A stretch of 39,716 bases of DNA from Streptosporangiaceae bacterium (GCA_030038015.1 JASHPR010000514.1:1-39716); one strand, 5' to 3'; positions 27,803 to 39,440 are shown, numbered from the stretch's first letter. Program-made: numbers and translations. Notes: generated by a model not told the origin, from the letters alone.

Positions 27803-30006
27803 TGGCCAGGAGCAACCGGCGGCGGAAGCAGGACCGGGCAAAACGTGAGGCAAGGGCGTCGCGGAAGCGGGCGGTGTCGCAGCGCCGGCGGGAGGCCGAA
27901 GAGTCGATCCGGGTCGCGCTGGAGCGCTACGACCGGATCGTCGATCCGGCCACGCCACTGGGAGAACTCGCCAGCCTCCTGGCCGGGAATTACGGCGGCG
28001 AACCCGTATCCGCCGCGCTGGCGGAGCGGATGCTGGAGGCCGGTTCCCCGGCGGGGCGGCTGGCCCAGGCGGCCGACGTGATGCTCGCCGCTGACCCCCT
28101 GTCGCTGACCGCGCTGACGTTCGCCGCCGGGACCGCCCGCGCTGCCGGGGACACCGCCGCGGCTCGTCGGCTGCTCGACCAAGCCCTCTCGGTGGCCAGC
28201 GATGCGGAGACCGGCGACCCCGGCCTGCGCATGGAGCTGGCGCGGCACCTGCAGGTTGGCGGGCGTCTCGCCGATGCCGTCGAGCTGGCTGAGGCCAGGC
28301 TGCGGGACGAGCCGGGCGATGACTACGCCGCCGAGCGCTACGGCTCTCTGATGCAGGACGTGCATGCCCGCGTCAACGGCGCCGCGCCGGACACCTGCCC
28401 GTGCGGGCTCGGCAGCCGGTGGCAGGAGTGCTGCGGGCCGCGGGAACGCGCCGCGCTGGCCCGGTTCGCCGACCGGTCGGGCCTGGCCGCGCTGCAGGAC
28501 GCGGTCAGCGCGTACGCCTCCGCGTCAGACCTCGGCCCGGTCATCGAGCAGAACGTCGCGGAATCGCTGTCGTTCACCGAAGACCTCGACTGGGAGCCGG
28601 CCGAGCGCGCCCGGTTCGCGGCCCTGGCGGCAGAATCCGCTCTGGTCACGGTCGGATCGCCTGAGGAGGACGAGGCCGACGGCGCCGGTGGCGGGCCGGA
28701 GCCACCTGGCCTGCTGGATGAAGGCGACGTGGACGGCGGAGACGTGGATGCGGGCGACGCCGACGCGGCGATGGGCAGGTTTGCTGCCGACCCGTCGGTC
28801 CCGGCAGGCCTGGCGGCCAGGGCGGCCGCGTGGGACAAGCACATCCACTACGGCCTGTGGCGTGTCGATGATGAGCCGGACCCGGCTCCCGGCCTGTGGT
28901 GCACGGACATCATCTCGGGCGTGACCAGGTACGCCGAGTTCCCCGGTGATCTATCGGACGGCACACCGCGATGGGCGGTGTGGCTGGGCGGGATGGTGCC
29001 GGATGACGGGATCTGGCGCTGCACCGGTCATGGCATGTGGCTCAGCCCTGCCGAAGCGGACGCCGCCGCCGAACTCGTGCACGGCGCCTACGCGGCCCTC
29101 GCCTCCGAGCTCACCGGGAAGCGGAAGAGGCGCTCGCGCGCCGCGGATGAGCCGATGCGGTTCGGCCGGGCCGAGCCGATCGGGGTGTACGTGGACTACG
29201 AAGAAGCCGCGCCGGACCTGGCGGCCAGCTTCCTGAGCGCGATCGCCGCCAGCCTGGTGACCCGCATCGCCGCGGAGGTGCACGCCTACCGCCGCACGCC
29301 GCCCGGCCTGTGCAACACCGACGGCGACGAGATGTGCCTGATCACCGCCCAGATCAAGGTGCGCGACGGCGTGCAGGCGGCGGCACGGCTGTCCGCGCGC
29401 ACCGACTTCGACGGCGAACCCGATCCCGGCCGCGGGCGCCGCGATCCGCTGCGCCTTGTCTGGCTTGGCCGGCAGATCCCGGATGGCGAGCGCGCGGCGC
29501 TGCTGGCCGAGGCCAGGGCGCAGCTCCGCCTCCAGGGACTCGGAGACGTGGACGTCGACAACCTTCCCGAGACGCAGCGCTGGGTACGGGGCTCGCTCCA
29601 GTTCCGCGGAGACCAGATTGAGGCCGAGGTGAACTCCCGGGAGCGGCTCGCGGGCCTGCTCGGCATCCTGACGAAGATCGGCGCCGAGCCGGTCGTCACC
29701 GACGAGGTGCGCGTCGACCCGGCGCAGGACACGGCCTGGCCCGCCGGGCCGCGGGCGTTCCCGCGCGGCGCCGCCCCGGCGGCCGAGGGATGGGAGAAGC
29801 ACTGGCTCGATGAGAAGGTCCCGGCGCTGCGCGGCCAGACGCCGCGCCAGGCCGCCGCCGGGAAAGGCCGGCTGCTGCTGGAGGGCATGCTGCGCCAGTT
29901 CGAGTACGAGGCCGACCTGGTCGCGGCGCGGGGAGAGCACGGCGTCGACACGGCGTGGCTGCGCCGCGAACTCGGCATGCGCGATCACCTGGCGCTGTCC
30001 GGGTAA
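27802..30006 (+). CDS. SEC-C metal-binding motif protein (about 734 aa)
   Basis: CPCGLGSRWQECCGP SEC-C motif; basic N-terminus; GTG start overlapping the previous stop. Confidence 0.8.
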   Translation: MARSNRRRKQDRAKREARASRKRAVSQRRREAEESIRVALERYDRIVDPATPLGELASLLAGNYGGEPVSAALAERMLEAGSPAGRLAQAADVMLAADPLSLTALTFAAGTARAAGDTAAARRLLDQALSVASDAETGDPGLRMELARHLQVGGRLADAVELAEARLRDEPGDDYAAERYGSLMQDVHARVNGAAPDTCPCGLGSRWQECCGPRERAALARFADRSGLAALQDAVSAYASASDLGPVIEQNVAESLSFTEDLDWEPAERARFAALAAESALVTVGSPEEDEADGAGGGPEPPGLLDEGDVDGGDVDAGDADAAMGRFAADPSVPAGLAARAAAWDKHIHYGLWRVDDEPDPAPGLWCTDIISGVTRYAEFPGDLSDGTPRWAVWLGGMVPDDGIWRCTGHGMWLSPAEADAAAELVHGAYAALASELTGKRKRRSRAADEPMRFGRAEPIGVYVDYEEAAPDLAASFLSAIAASLVTRIAAEVHAYRRTPPGLCNTDGDEMCLITAQIKVRDGVQAAARLSARTDFDGEPDPGRGRRDPLRLVWLGRQIPDGERAALLAEARAQLRLQGLGDVDVDNLPETQRWVRGSLQFRGDQIEAEVNSRERLAGLLGILTKIGAEPVVTDEVRVDPAQDTAWPAGPRAFPRGAAPAAEGWEKHWLDEKVPALRGQTPRQAAAGKGRLLLEGMLRQFEYEADLVAARGEHGVDTAWLRRELGMRDHLALSG

Positions 30007-30068
30007 GCACCACGGCAGGCCGCAGTGATTGCAGCCTGGCGCAGGTGGGCGGGCGGTAGGTTGCCTGC

Positions 30069-30542
30069 ATGTCAGGTGCGGCGGGACGCGAGGTCGTGGA
30101 GATCTACACCGACGGTGCCTGCAGCGGCAACCCGGGCCCGGGAGGCTGGGGCGCCGTGCTGCGCTACCGCGGCCACGTCAAGGAGCTGTACGGCGGCGAG
30201 CCAGGGCTGACCACCAACAACCGGATGGAGCTCATGGCCGCGATCCGGGCGCTGGAGAGCCTGACCAGGCCGGTGCTGGTCCGGCTGCACACCGACAGCA
30301 CCTACCTCCGGAACGGGATCAGCAAATGGCTGGCTGGCTGGAAGCGCAATGGCTGGATGACGGCCGGGAAGCGGCCGGTCAAGAACGCAGACCTGTGGCA
30401 GCGGCTGGACGCAGTGGTGCGCCGGCACGACGTGGACTGGCGCTGGGTCAGGGGCCACGCAGGGAACCCTGGCAACGAGCGCGCGGACGCGCTGGCCAAC
30501 CGCGGCATGGCAGCGGCCATGCGTGCCCCGTCGCGGCGGTAG
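30069..30542 (+). CDS. rnhA: Ribonuclease HI
   Basis: [57 protein letters not shown]: all catalytic acidic residues present. Confidence 0.95.
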   Translation: MSGAAGREVVEIYTDGACSGNPGPGGWGAVLRYRGHVKELYGGEPGLTTNNRMELMAAIRALESLTRPVLVRLHTDSTYLRNGISKWLAGWKRNGWMTAGKRPVKNADLWQRLDAVVRRHDVDWRWVRGHAGNPGNERADALANRGMAAAMRAPSRR

Positions 30543-30681
30543 GCTCCGGTCCCGGCCGGTGCGTCCGGTCCCGGGGCAGGTTCCGGACCCGGCCGGCGAC
30601 ACGCTGGCATCCTCCCCACGGCAGCCCGGGAACCGGGCAGCCTGGCCGCGTTCCTGGCGAACACCTGGCAAGCTGAGAACC

Positions 30682-31704
30682 GTGGAGCTGCTGATCGCCG
30701 CCAACCCCGACCCCGAGTCGAAGCTGCGCTACCTGATGCGGCTGCCGGTCTCCGGCGGGATGGTGTTCCGCACCGCGGGGACGTGGCCGCGGACCACGGC
30801 GCTGTACTGCTATCCCGTCCCGGCCGAGGAGTGGCCCGCGGATCCGCAGATCGTCGAGCGGGTGCCGCTGCGGTCCTGCGTCCGCCGGGGCGCCGCGATC
30901 GACCTGGTCCTGGACCGCGGCCGGGAGAACCGCTCCCAGCTCGTCTTCACGAAGGCCCGCGGCCGGGACGCGGTGTTCTGGCAGTCGCCCCGGACCCGCA
31001 AGCAGGCCCGCCCGAACGTGCGCACCCCCACCGCCCGGGCTGCGGGCATCCCCGACCTGGAGATCGTGGCCGACAGCCACGAGCAGTACCCCTACCGGTT
31101 CGCCGGCCAGCAGGCCACGGTGGTGAAGCGGGCGCTGCCCTGCGGTGATTACGGTGTAGTCCATGCCGGCCGCCTCATCGCCTCGGTCGAACGCAAGTCC
31201 CTGGCCGACCTGGTGTCCAGCCTGACCGCTGGGAAGCTCCGCTACGCCGTCGCCGAGCTCGCGGCGCTTCCCCGGGCCGCGCTGGTGGTCGAGGACCGTT
31301 ACTCGGCCGTCTTCAAGGCCGAATGGGTGCGCCCGTCGGTGGTCGCGGACGCCCTCGCCGAGGTGCAGGTCCGCTGGCCGTCGGTGCCGATCGTGTTCTG
31401 CGAGACCAGGCAGCTCGCCGAGGAGTGGACCTACCGGTTCCTGGCGGCGTCCCGTGCCTGGGCCGAGACCGAGGCCGCAGCGGCTGGCCGCCTCATGCCC
31501 GACGGAGGCGAGACGGACCTGGACGGTGCGCCCGCCGCGCCGGAGCCGACCACCGCCGAGCTCCGCGCCTGGGCCAGCGCCCGGGGCATCGCGGTCCCCG
31601 CGCGCGGCAAGCTCGCCCGCCAGGTGTGGGACGCCTGGCGGGCCGCCCAGCGCGGCGCCGGAAGCACCGGAACCGCCCAGGATGCAGCCCCGGCCGCGTC
31701 ATAG
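30682..31704 (+). CDS. ERCC4-type nuclease domain protein with Lsr2-like C-terminal DNA-binding domain
   Basis: DLEIVADSHEQYPY and SVERKSLADLVSSL (ERKx3D nuclease motif); C-terminal AELRAWASARGIAVPARGKLARQVWDAWRAA resembles the Lsr2 C-terminal domain. GTG start. Confidence 0.83.
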   Translation: MELLIAANPDPESKLRYLMRLPVSGGMVFRTAGTWPRTTALYCYPVPAEEWPADPQIVERVPLRSCVRRGAAIDLVLDRGRENRSQLVFTKARGRDAVFWQSPRTRKQARPNVRTPTARAAGIPDLEIVADSHEQYPYRFAGQQATVVKRALPCGDYGVVHAGRLIASVERKSLADLVSSLTAGKLRYAVAELAALPRAALVVEDRYSAVFKAEWVRPSVVADALAEVQVRWPSVPIVFCETRQLAEEWTYRFLAASRAWAETEAAAAGRLMPDGGETDLDGAPAAPEPTTAELRAWASARGIAVPARGKLARQVWDAWRAAQRGAGSTGTAQDAAPAAS

Positions 31705-31866
31705 CAGCCGCCGGGCCGGCGCCCGCTTCCGGCTTTTCTTGAACGTTACGCGCCGGGGAAACCCTGGCCGCCCAGGGGCATACACGTCGCCACGCGTACT
31801 TATTCGCCGGTTTTGTCGTACCCGGCTCGTATGGTCGTCGGCATCAACCGAGCAACGGGAGGTTCC

Positions 31867-32784
31867 GTGGGCCGTGCAAGCAACCGCAAGAAGGCCCGCC
31901 GCGTGGCGGCGTACGACACCCGGCGGATCAGGCCAGTCTTAGCGACGGAGGCCATGTGGCAGTGCAAGCTCGTCGCTGGCATGCAGGCGCTGAGCGAGGC
32001 CTTCCACGAACGCCACGCACACTATGCAGCGACCTGCCGGGCGTGGTGTGGCGGCACCGAACCGGTTCCAGCCATGGCGCGGCGATGGCCGGCGGGTTCC
32101 CTGGGCCATCGTCTTTTCGGCGGCGTCATGCTGGCGGAAGCGCGGCGTGCGCCCAGCTTGCTTACGGCGGGTGTCCCAAGCGCCACAGTGATCACTGCTG
32201 ATCCGGTGCACTGGCACGTCGCGGTCAGCGCGCTGGTTCGCGCAGTGGTCTTCGACGGGCTGGAACTGAGCAACCCAGCGGTGAACGCGCTTCTCGAAGT
32301 GCTCGCACCCATCGCCAGAGCAGAGCTGAACTGCAGCAAGGCGATTCAGGCGTGGCTGCTGAGGGATGCGAGCCAGCGTTTCCAGGCCGGCCCGGAGTTT
32401 CCCATCCTTGACGGGCCGGCGTTCCTCCTTGGCGAGGGCGCGCTCGTGGACGCGACCTGTGCGCTGGTCGGGGGTGACGAGCTCAGCGAGGCGCTGGCCG
32501 AGCTCTCGCCAGTGGTCGATGGCATCATCCCGGGCACGGCCGGCCCGGTCGCTGCCGACGCGCTGACCGGCGCCCTTGCTGCGGGTTACTTGCAGCGGCA
32601 GTGGATCGTTGCCGAAGAACCCGATCGCGCGGAGGGATCGCAGGGCGGCAACCCGCTCGAGATCCTGGTCGCCGCCGGAGAGGTGGCACCTGAAGACGTC
32701 CTCCGGACCGGCCTGATAGCCCTGTCAGTGCTCGCTGATCTGTGCCGGAGCGATTCGCCATCGATCATCCGGCACGCCGCCTGA
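31867..32784 (+). CDS. Hypothetical protein (305 aa)
   Basis: GTG start after ACGGGAGGTTCC; product VGRASNRKKARRVAAYDTRR.... Confidence 0.65.
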   Translation: MGRASNRKKARRVAAYDTRRIRPVLATEAMWQCKLVAGMQALSEAFHERHAHYAATCRAWCGGTEPVPAMARRWPAGSLGHRLFGGVMLAEARRAPSLLTAGVPSATVITADPVHWHVAVSALVRAVVFDGLELSNPAVNALLEVLAPIARAELNCSKAIQAWLLRDASQRFQAGPEFPILDGPAFLLGEGALVDATCALVGGDELSEALAELSPVVDGIIPGTAGPVAADALTGALAAGYLQRQWIVAEEPDRAEGSQGGNPLEILVAAGEVAPEDVLRTGLIALSVLADLCRSDSPSIIRHAA

Positions 32785-32806
32785 TAAGGCGCGGCCGCAC
32801 CCGTAG

Positions 32807-34387
<1,581 letters not shown>

Positions 34388-34489
34388 CGCATTTTTCCTG
34401 AACGGGTCGCCCAGCCTCCAGCGTGGATCAGCCGGTGCTCAACCGTCTCGCGGACGCGCGGCGTGCTCAGGACCCGCCGCGGCGTGCGG

Positions 34490-36172
34490 CTAGCTGAAGT
34501 GGATGATCTCCGGGTTGGTCACCCCGCGGGCGGGCAGCGCCAGCAGGAACCCGGGCCCCTGGTTCACCTGGACGGCGATGGTGTAGCGGTGACGGCTGCC
34601 GGCCTTCGCCTTCGCCGGTGTGGCGAAGGTGCAGGAGAAGTACCGGTGCCTGCTGACCCAGCTGCAGGTCACGGTCTCGGTCCTGATGCCCGGCCCGGCC
34701 AGGATGGCCCGCACGTCGTGCCCGGCCGACAGCGCCCTGGCCGTCGCCCCGGCCACCTCGGCACCCGTGGCCGGGTTGGTCAGGCGGAACGCGGCCGGGA
34801 AGCTGCGCGCCGACTTGCTCAGAGTCGCGCCGGGCTTGGGCGTGCTGAACCCGGCCAGGTCGTACCGGCGGGCGCTGAAGCAGCCGGACACGTACAGGTT
34901 GGAGTTGCTCGCGTCCGGGCAGATCGTGTTCGACCAGGTGTCCTGGTAGAAGTCGGCCGCCACGGCGTTGCTGCCCCAGAAGCTCGCGTCGGTGAGGTTG
35001 TCGTACTGGAACTCCGTGCTCGCGATGTTCGCGAAGTCCAGGTCCATGCCGGTCAGGTCGAGGTTCGCCAGCACCTCGCCGTACTTCAGGTCGGCCGTCG
35101 GGCCGAGCAGGTAGCCGCCGGCGAACATCCAGTGCGGGGGCAGGACCGCCGGGCCGCCTGCGATGTCCGCGGTGATCACGCCGGTCAGGGTCGCGCCCGC
35201 GAGGTCCGCGCCCTGCAACGTCGGCGCCCCGGCGCCGAACGCTTCCAGGGCGATGCTGGCGTCGGTGAGGTTCGCGCCGGTCAGGTTGGCGTTCTCGAGG
35301 TCGACGCCCGCGGCGCTGATGCCGGTGAGGTTGGCGTCGCTGAGGTTGGCGCCCGCCAGGTCGGTCCCGTAGAACGACGCGTCCTCGAGGTCGGTGCCGG
35401 ACAGGTTCACGCCGGACGCGTCGTCGCCGTCAAGGTCGGCATCCGGGCCCGCCAGGTAGCCGCTCTTCAGCTGCCAGTCGGCCGGCAGCATCGTCGTCGC
35501 GCCGGTGATGCCGCCGGACTCGACTCCCGCGAGGGACGCGCCCGTCAGGTTCGCGTCGTTGAGGTCGGCGCCGGCCAGGTTCGCGTCCCCCAGGGATGCG
35601 CCGTCAAGGTCGGCCTCGGCAAGGCTCGCCCCGGTCAGGGTCGCGCCGTCCATCAGCGCCCCGGCGAGGTCCGCCGACGACAGGCCGGCGCCGCTGAGCG
35701 CCGCGTTGCCCAGGTCGGCCCGCGGGCCGATGAGGTAGCCGTCGGTGAGCTGCCAGCCGGCCGGCAGCGTCGGCAGGGGGCTCGCGGTGACATCGCCCGA
35801 CGCCGTGTAGACCATGGTGGCGCCGGTGAGGTTGGCCGATGACAGGTTCGCCGACTTGAAGATGACCTGGTCAAGGTTGGCGCCGGTAAGGTTCGCGCCG
35901 GAAAGGTCGGCGCCTTTCATCAGCGATATGGCCAGGTCAGCGCCGGAAAGGTCGGCGCCGGACAGGTCCGCGTTGTCCAGGTCGCAGCCGGCCCAGTCGA
36001 CCCCGGGCGACGGGGCAGGCGTCACCGCCCCGGTGCTCGAGCTGACGGTTGGGCACGTCACGCCCTCGACCGCCTGGGCCGCAGAACTGCTGATCCCGGT
36101 CGCCATGCCCGCGGCCAGCGCGGCAGCCGCGAGAACCCCGAGAACGCGCATGCCAGGCTTGCGACCGGTCAT
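34490..36172 (-). CDS. Secreted pentapeptide-repeat protein
   Basis: Signal peptide MTGRKPGMRVLGVLAAAALAAGMATGISSSAAQA; many A(D/N)LxG repeats. Confidence 0.9.
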   Translation of the reverse strand: MTGRKPGMRVLGVLAAAALAAGMATGISSSAAQAVEGVTCPTVSSSTGAVTPAPSPGVDWAGCDLDNADLSGADLSGADLAISLMKGADLSGANLTGANLDQVIFKSANLSSANLTGATMVYTASGDVTASPLPTLPAGWQLTDGYLIGPRADLGNAALSGAGLSSADLAGALMDGATLTGASLAEADLDGASLGDANLAGADLNDANLTGASLAGVESGGITGATTMLPADWQLKSGYLAGPDADLDGDDASGVNLSGTDLEDASFYGTDLAGANLSDANLTGISAAGVDLENANLTGANLTDASIALEAFGAGAPTLQGADLAGATLTGVITADIAGGPAVLPPHWMFAGGYLLGPTADLKYGEVLANLDLTGMDLDFANIASTEFQYDNLTDASFWGSNAVAADFYQDTWSNTICPDASNSNLYVSGCFSARRYDLAGFSTPKPGATLSKSARSFPAAFRLTNPATGAEVAGATARALSAGHDVRAILAGPGIRTETVTCSWVSRHRYFSCTFATPAKAKAGSRHRYTIAVQVNQGPGFLLALPARGVTNPEIIHFS

Positions 36173-36473
36173 TGTCGCTCCCCGTCGTGAAGTGGCCGGA
36201 AACCGGCACACGCCATTCGCCCGTCTGCCAGGGCTGGCGGGGAACCTATACTCCCGAAGCGGTAAAAGCAATACGCAAACGGATAAAATCAGCCGAGCAC
36301 GGTCAACGTGACCGCCGGGCCGCCCTGATGCTGGCCGCGAGCAGCGCGCACCGCAGCAACTGGCTACGGCCCTGCGCAGCCGCATCGAGGCGCTGTCGCA
36401 GTAACCACCCGGATCGCTGTCCATCCTGTGGAAACCCACCAAGCTTCCTGAAGGTGTGCCCTACTATGTCGCC

Positions 36474-37625
36474 GTGCGTCGACTGCTTGCCGCGGCCCTG
36501 GCGGGCAGCGCGGTGTTGCTGGCTGCGGGCTGCTCGGCAGGCAGCCAGCAGCCAAGCTCGACGCCCAGCCGTACCACCCCGGCCAGCGTGGCGGCGTCGG
36601 CTTCGGCCAGCGCCAGCGTGTCGCCGGTTGCGGTCACCGTGCCCGCCCCGCCGTCGCCGTCAACGTCCGGTCGCCTGCACGTGCTGGCGCGCGTTCCGTT
36701 CCCGCTCCCAAGCAGCGCCTTCCTGGCGGTGGCCGCCGCCGAGGCGCCCGACGGCAGTGTGTTCGCGGCGTTCGGCCCGCAGCAGGCCGGGACCCAGGTG
36801 GCTCCCGCGGGAACGGCCGTCTACGTCGTCGACGGGGACGGGCCCGCGCAGGTCGCCGAGCACCCGCCGATCCCCATAGCGGCGCTGGCCGCCGACGACA
36901 CCTACCTGTATGTCGGCGGCGGCACGCAGATCATCGAGTACGCGCGGGCGACCGGGGCGGTCGTCCGGAGGTTGAACCTGGCCTTGCCTGTGCGGCTGAT
37001 GGCGGCCTCGGCCGGTGAGCTGTGGGCCGTTCTCGGCAGCATCAGCGGCCCCGGGCAGGTTGTCGAGATCAGCCCGGGCTCCGGCGCGACGACCACGGTC
37101 GGCACCGACGCGGCGAACGTCGCGGATGTGGCCGCCGGGCCGCTCGGCCTGTACTACGTGGAATCCGGCGGCGCGACCATCGTCCGCATCAACCCGAACG
37201 GGACCCGGCTGGAGGCATCGACCAACCAGAGCGTCAACGAGCAGCTCTCCGGCCCCGCGGCGATCCAGGCGATCAGCGTCATCGGCAGCCAGCTCCTGGT
37301 GATCCACGACGCCGGCCAGGGCCTGGACTCCTCGTCGCAGACCTACGACGCCACGACGCTCGCCGGCCCGGAGACAAACGCACCGGGCATCGCCGGCAGC
37401 AACCACGCCATCGGCAGTCTCGCCGGGCCCATCGACCAGAGCGCGCCTGACGCCCAAGCCTGCGCGGGCATGGGCTGCGCCGGCCGCTACAACGTCGCCA
37501 CCGGCGCGGTCACGGACGCCGTCACCTACCCGCAGAGCACCCGCCTGGGCCCGCTGCTCGGCCCCTATCCCGCCCTCATCGTGTTGCCCGCGGCCGGCCG
37601 GGTGTACCTGGACAGGATCGGCTGA
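36474..37625 (+). CDS. Lipoprotein, possibly beta-propeller-like
   Basis: VRRLLAAALAGSAVLLAAGCSAGS lipobox; repeated blade-like segments. Start could be 36456. Confidence 0.75.
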   Translation: MRRLLAAALAGSAVLLAAGCSAGSQQPSSTPSRTTPASVAASASASASVSPVAVTVPAPPSPSTSGRLHVLARVPFPLPSSAFLAVAAAEAPDGSVFAAFGPQQAGTQVAPAGTAVYVVDGDGPAQVAEHPPIPIAALAADDTYLYVGGGTQIIEYARATGAVVRRLNLALPVRLMAASAGELWAVLGSISGPGQVVEISPGSGATTTVGTDAANVADVAAGPLGLYYVESGGATIVRINPNGTRLEASTNQSVNEQLSGPAAIQAISVIGSQLLVIHDAGQGLDSSSQTYDATTLAGPETNAPGIAGSNHAIGSLAGPIDQSAPDAQACAGMGCAGRYNVATGAVTDAVTYPQSTRLGPLLGPYPALIVLPAAGRVYLDRIG

Positions 37626-37703
37626 GCCGCCGACACGGCTGCGGGTACGGCACCAGGGTGCGGGCTGGGTCCCTGCCAGGTCCCGGGCGGCGCGTCTTTC
37701 CCC

Positions 37704-37839
37704 GGTCAGCGAACCCGGGCCAGCGTGCCCGGGCCAGCGTGCCCGGGTCAGCGTGCCCGCGCCAGTGAGCCCGGGTCAGCGTGCCCGGGTCAGCGTGCCC
37801 GCGCCAGTGAGCCGGCGTCAGTGAGCCCGCGCCAGTGAG
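37704..37839. repeat. 14-bp tandem array, about 9.7 copies
   Basis: Consensus SGYCAGYGWRCCCG; nine full units in exact register from 37704 plus CGCCAGTGAG to 37839. Confidence 0.95.
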
Positions 37840-37887
37840 GTGATGGCGTCCACGCTGTTCCTCTTACGACAGCGCGGACTCCACCAC
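37840..37887. repeat. Hairpin element E4, abutting the 14-bp array
   Basis: Arms GTGATGGCGTCCACGCTGT (37840-37858) / ACAGCGCGGACTCCACCAC (37869-37887), 16/19 paired; right arm similar to E1. Confidence 0.85.
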
Positions 37888-37975
37888 ACTGTTCGCCGGA
37901 CCATGTTCGGCGGCAAGATGGCCGTCAGCACGTCCTGCAACCGCCCGGATTGAAGGTCGCGAGGAGGACCAGCTC

Positions 37976-39058
37976 GTGGCGAGATGGCCGGACCAGCCGC
38001 AGCCGGCAGAAGAAAGGGCTGGTGAGCAGGCTGCTCCCGGCCACCGGCCGGTGGCGGATCGCCGGGCGCCCGCGGATCGGTCAGCGTTAGCCGACGGTCT
38101 GGGGCGATGGTCCCGCGAAAGCCTGCGGCAGCGCCTGGACCGGCTGCCCGACTGGCATCCGAGTCGGCCCAGCCAGCCGGACCGGCCCGGCGGCCAGCGC
38201 GAAGAAACCCTCCCGGACGGGCCGCAAGTGCGCCCGGAGCCGCTCACCGACGCACAGCACGAAGACCGCGTACGGCACATCCGCGGCCAGCTTGACCGGG
38301 CGCGCGATCAGGGGCTGGCGACCGACCGGCAGCACCTGGCCGACCAGCGACTCGGAATCTGGTCGAAGGATCGCCGGGATGCGCACGACGCGATCGTCGC
38401 GGATCTCTACGAGATGGCATCTAATGTTCCCTGCGAGAGGAAGGCGATCATGGCTGGAGGGCTTGGCGGCGCGGGGAAGTCGACCGTGCTCGGTGACCAC
38501 GCCCACGTTGAACAATCGCGGTACCTGACCATCAACCCGGACGGCATCAAGGAAGCGATGGCCCGGCGAGGGCTGATTCCACAGCTTGATGGCCTGTCTC
38601 CGATGGAGGCATCCGACCTGGTGCATGAGGAGTCCTCGCATATCGCCAAACTGTTAGCCGGCCGGGCGGTGAGGGATGGGAAGAACGTCATCTGGGACAT
38701 CACGATGAGCAGCGCGCCATCCACCGAGCAGCGGCTCGACGACCTGGATCGCGCGGGATACTCGACCGGCGGAATTTTCGTGGCTATCAGCATCGATGTC
38801 GCGGTGGGCCGCGCCTATACCAGGCACCGCCAAGGGCACGAGGACTACCGTGCGGGCATCGGATTCGGCGGCAGGTACATCCCGCCCGAAGTAATCAAGG
38901 CCCAAGCGGACCCAGATTGGGGCAGCGTGAACCGCCGGACGTTCGAGAAGGTCAAGCCGAGGTTCGCCGATTGGGCGGTCTACGACAACTCAGTCACTGG
39001 CCGAGATCCAATGCTGATCGACGTCGGCCATTGCCGAAGACAACGGGAGGAATGGTGA
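37976..39058 (+). CDS. Zeta toxin family protein with N-terminal extension
   Basis: AIMAGGLGGAGKSTVLGDH Walker A, LTINPDGIKEAMARRG, DITMSS, GGRYIPPEVI; GAGGAGG before GTG start. Confidence 0.87.
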   Translation: MARWPDQPQPAEERAGEQAAPGHRPVADRRAPADRSALADGLGRWSRESLRQRLDRLPDWHPSRPSQPDRPGGQREETLPDGPQVRPEPLTDAQHEDRVRHIRGQLDRARDQGLATDRQHLADQRLGIWSKDRRDAHDAIVADLYEMASNVPCERKAIMAGGLGGAGKSTVLGDHAHVEQSRYLTINPDGIKEAMARRGLIPQLDGLSPMEASDLVHEESSHIAKLLAGRAVRDGKNVIWDITMSSAPSTEQRLDDLDRAGYSTGGIFVAISIDVAVGRAYTRHRQGHEDYRAGIGFGGRYIPPEVIKAQADPDWGSVNRRTFEKVKPRFADWAVYDNSVTGRDPMLIDVGHCRRQREEW

Positions 39059-39345
39059 GCGAGGTCACCGACCTGATTGCCAGCTACAAAGCTGGTGAGC
39101 TCACATTGGAGGAGCTTGCCCGACGGTTCCGCAGTCGCAACTGGCCGGCAACGATGCCGCCGCCGCCATCTAGCTACCTGGATTTGGCGGCACGAGCACA
39201 AGAAGATCCCCGCCCATCCGTCGCGAACTCCTATGACGATGTCACGGCTGCCTATTCGCGAGGGGAGCTGACCCGGGAGGAGTATGACGTGCTCTCAGAG
39301 GCCGTGCTGGAAGCCAGGAAGGCTGAGGATCGGAGCACCCCATAG
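39052..39345 (+). CDS. Small protein, putative Zeta partner
   Basis: 97 aa ORF; start overlaps the zeta stop by ATGGTGA; CGGGAGG just upstream. MVSEVTDLIASYKAGELTLEELARRF.... Confidence 0.75.
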   Translation: MVSEVTDLIASYKAGELTLEELARRFRSRNWPATMPPPPSSYLDLAARAQEDPRPSVANSYDDVTAAYSRGELTREEYDVLSEAVLEARKAEDRSTP

Positions 39346-39440
39346 CCGTCGGCTGCCGTTGGCCAGTCTCCGTTGTCGATGACATCTCGGGCAAGCGGGC
39401 TGTGGCGCGTGCCAATAGCCCGTCGGCCACCCGGGGCGGG

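Noticed and set aside
30544-30600. TCCGGTCCCGG repeats after rnhA as another composite element
   Set aside because: Only short irregular copies and no convincing long hairpin.
37704-37839. CRISPR array
   Set aside because: 14-bp units are contiguous with no unique spacers; no cas genes in the window.
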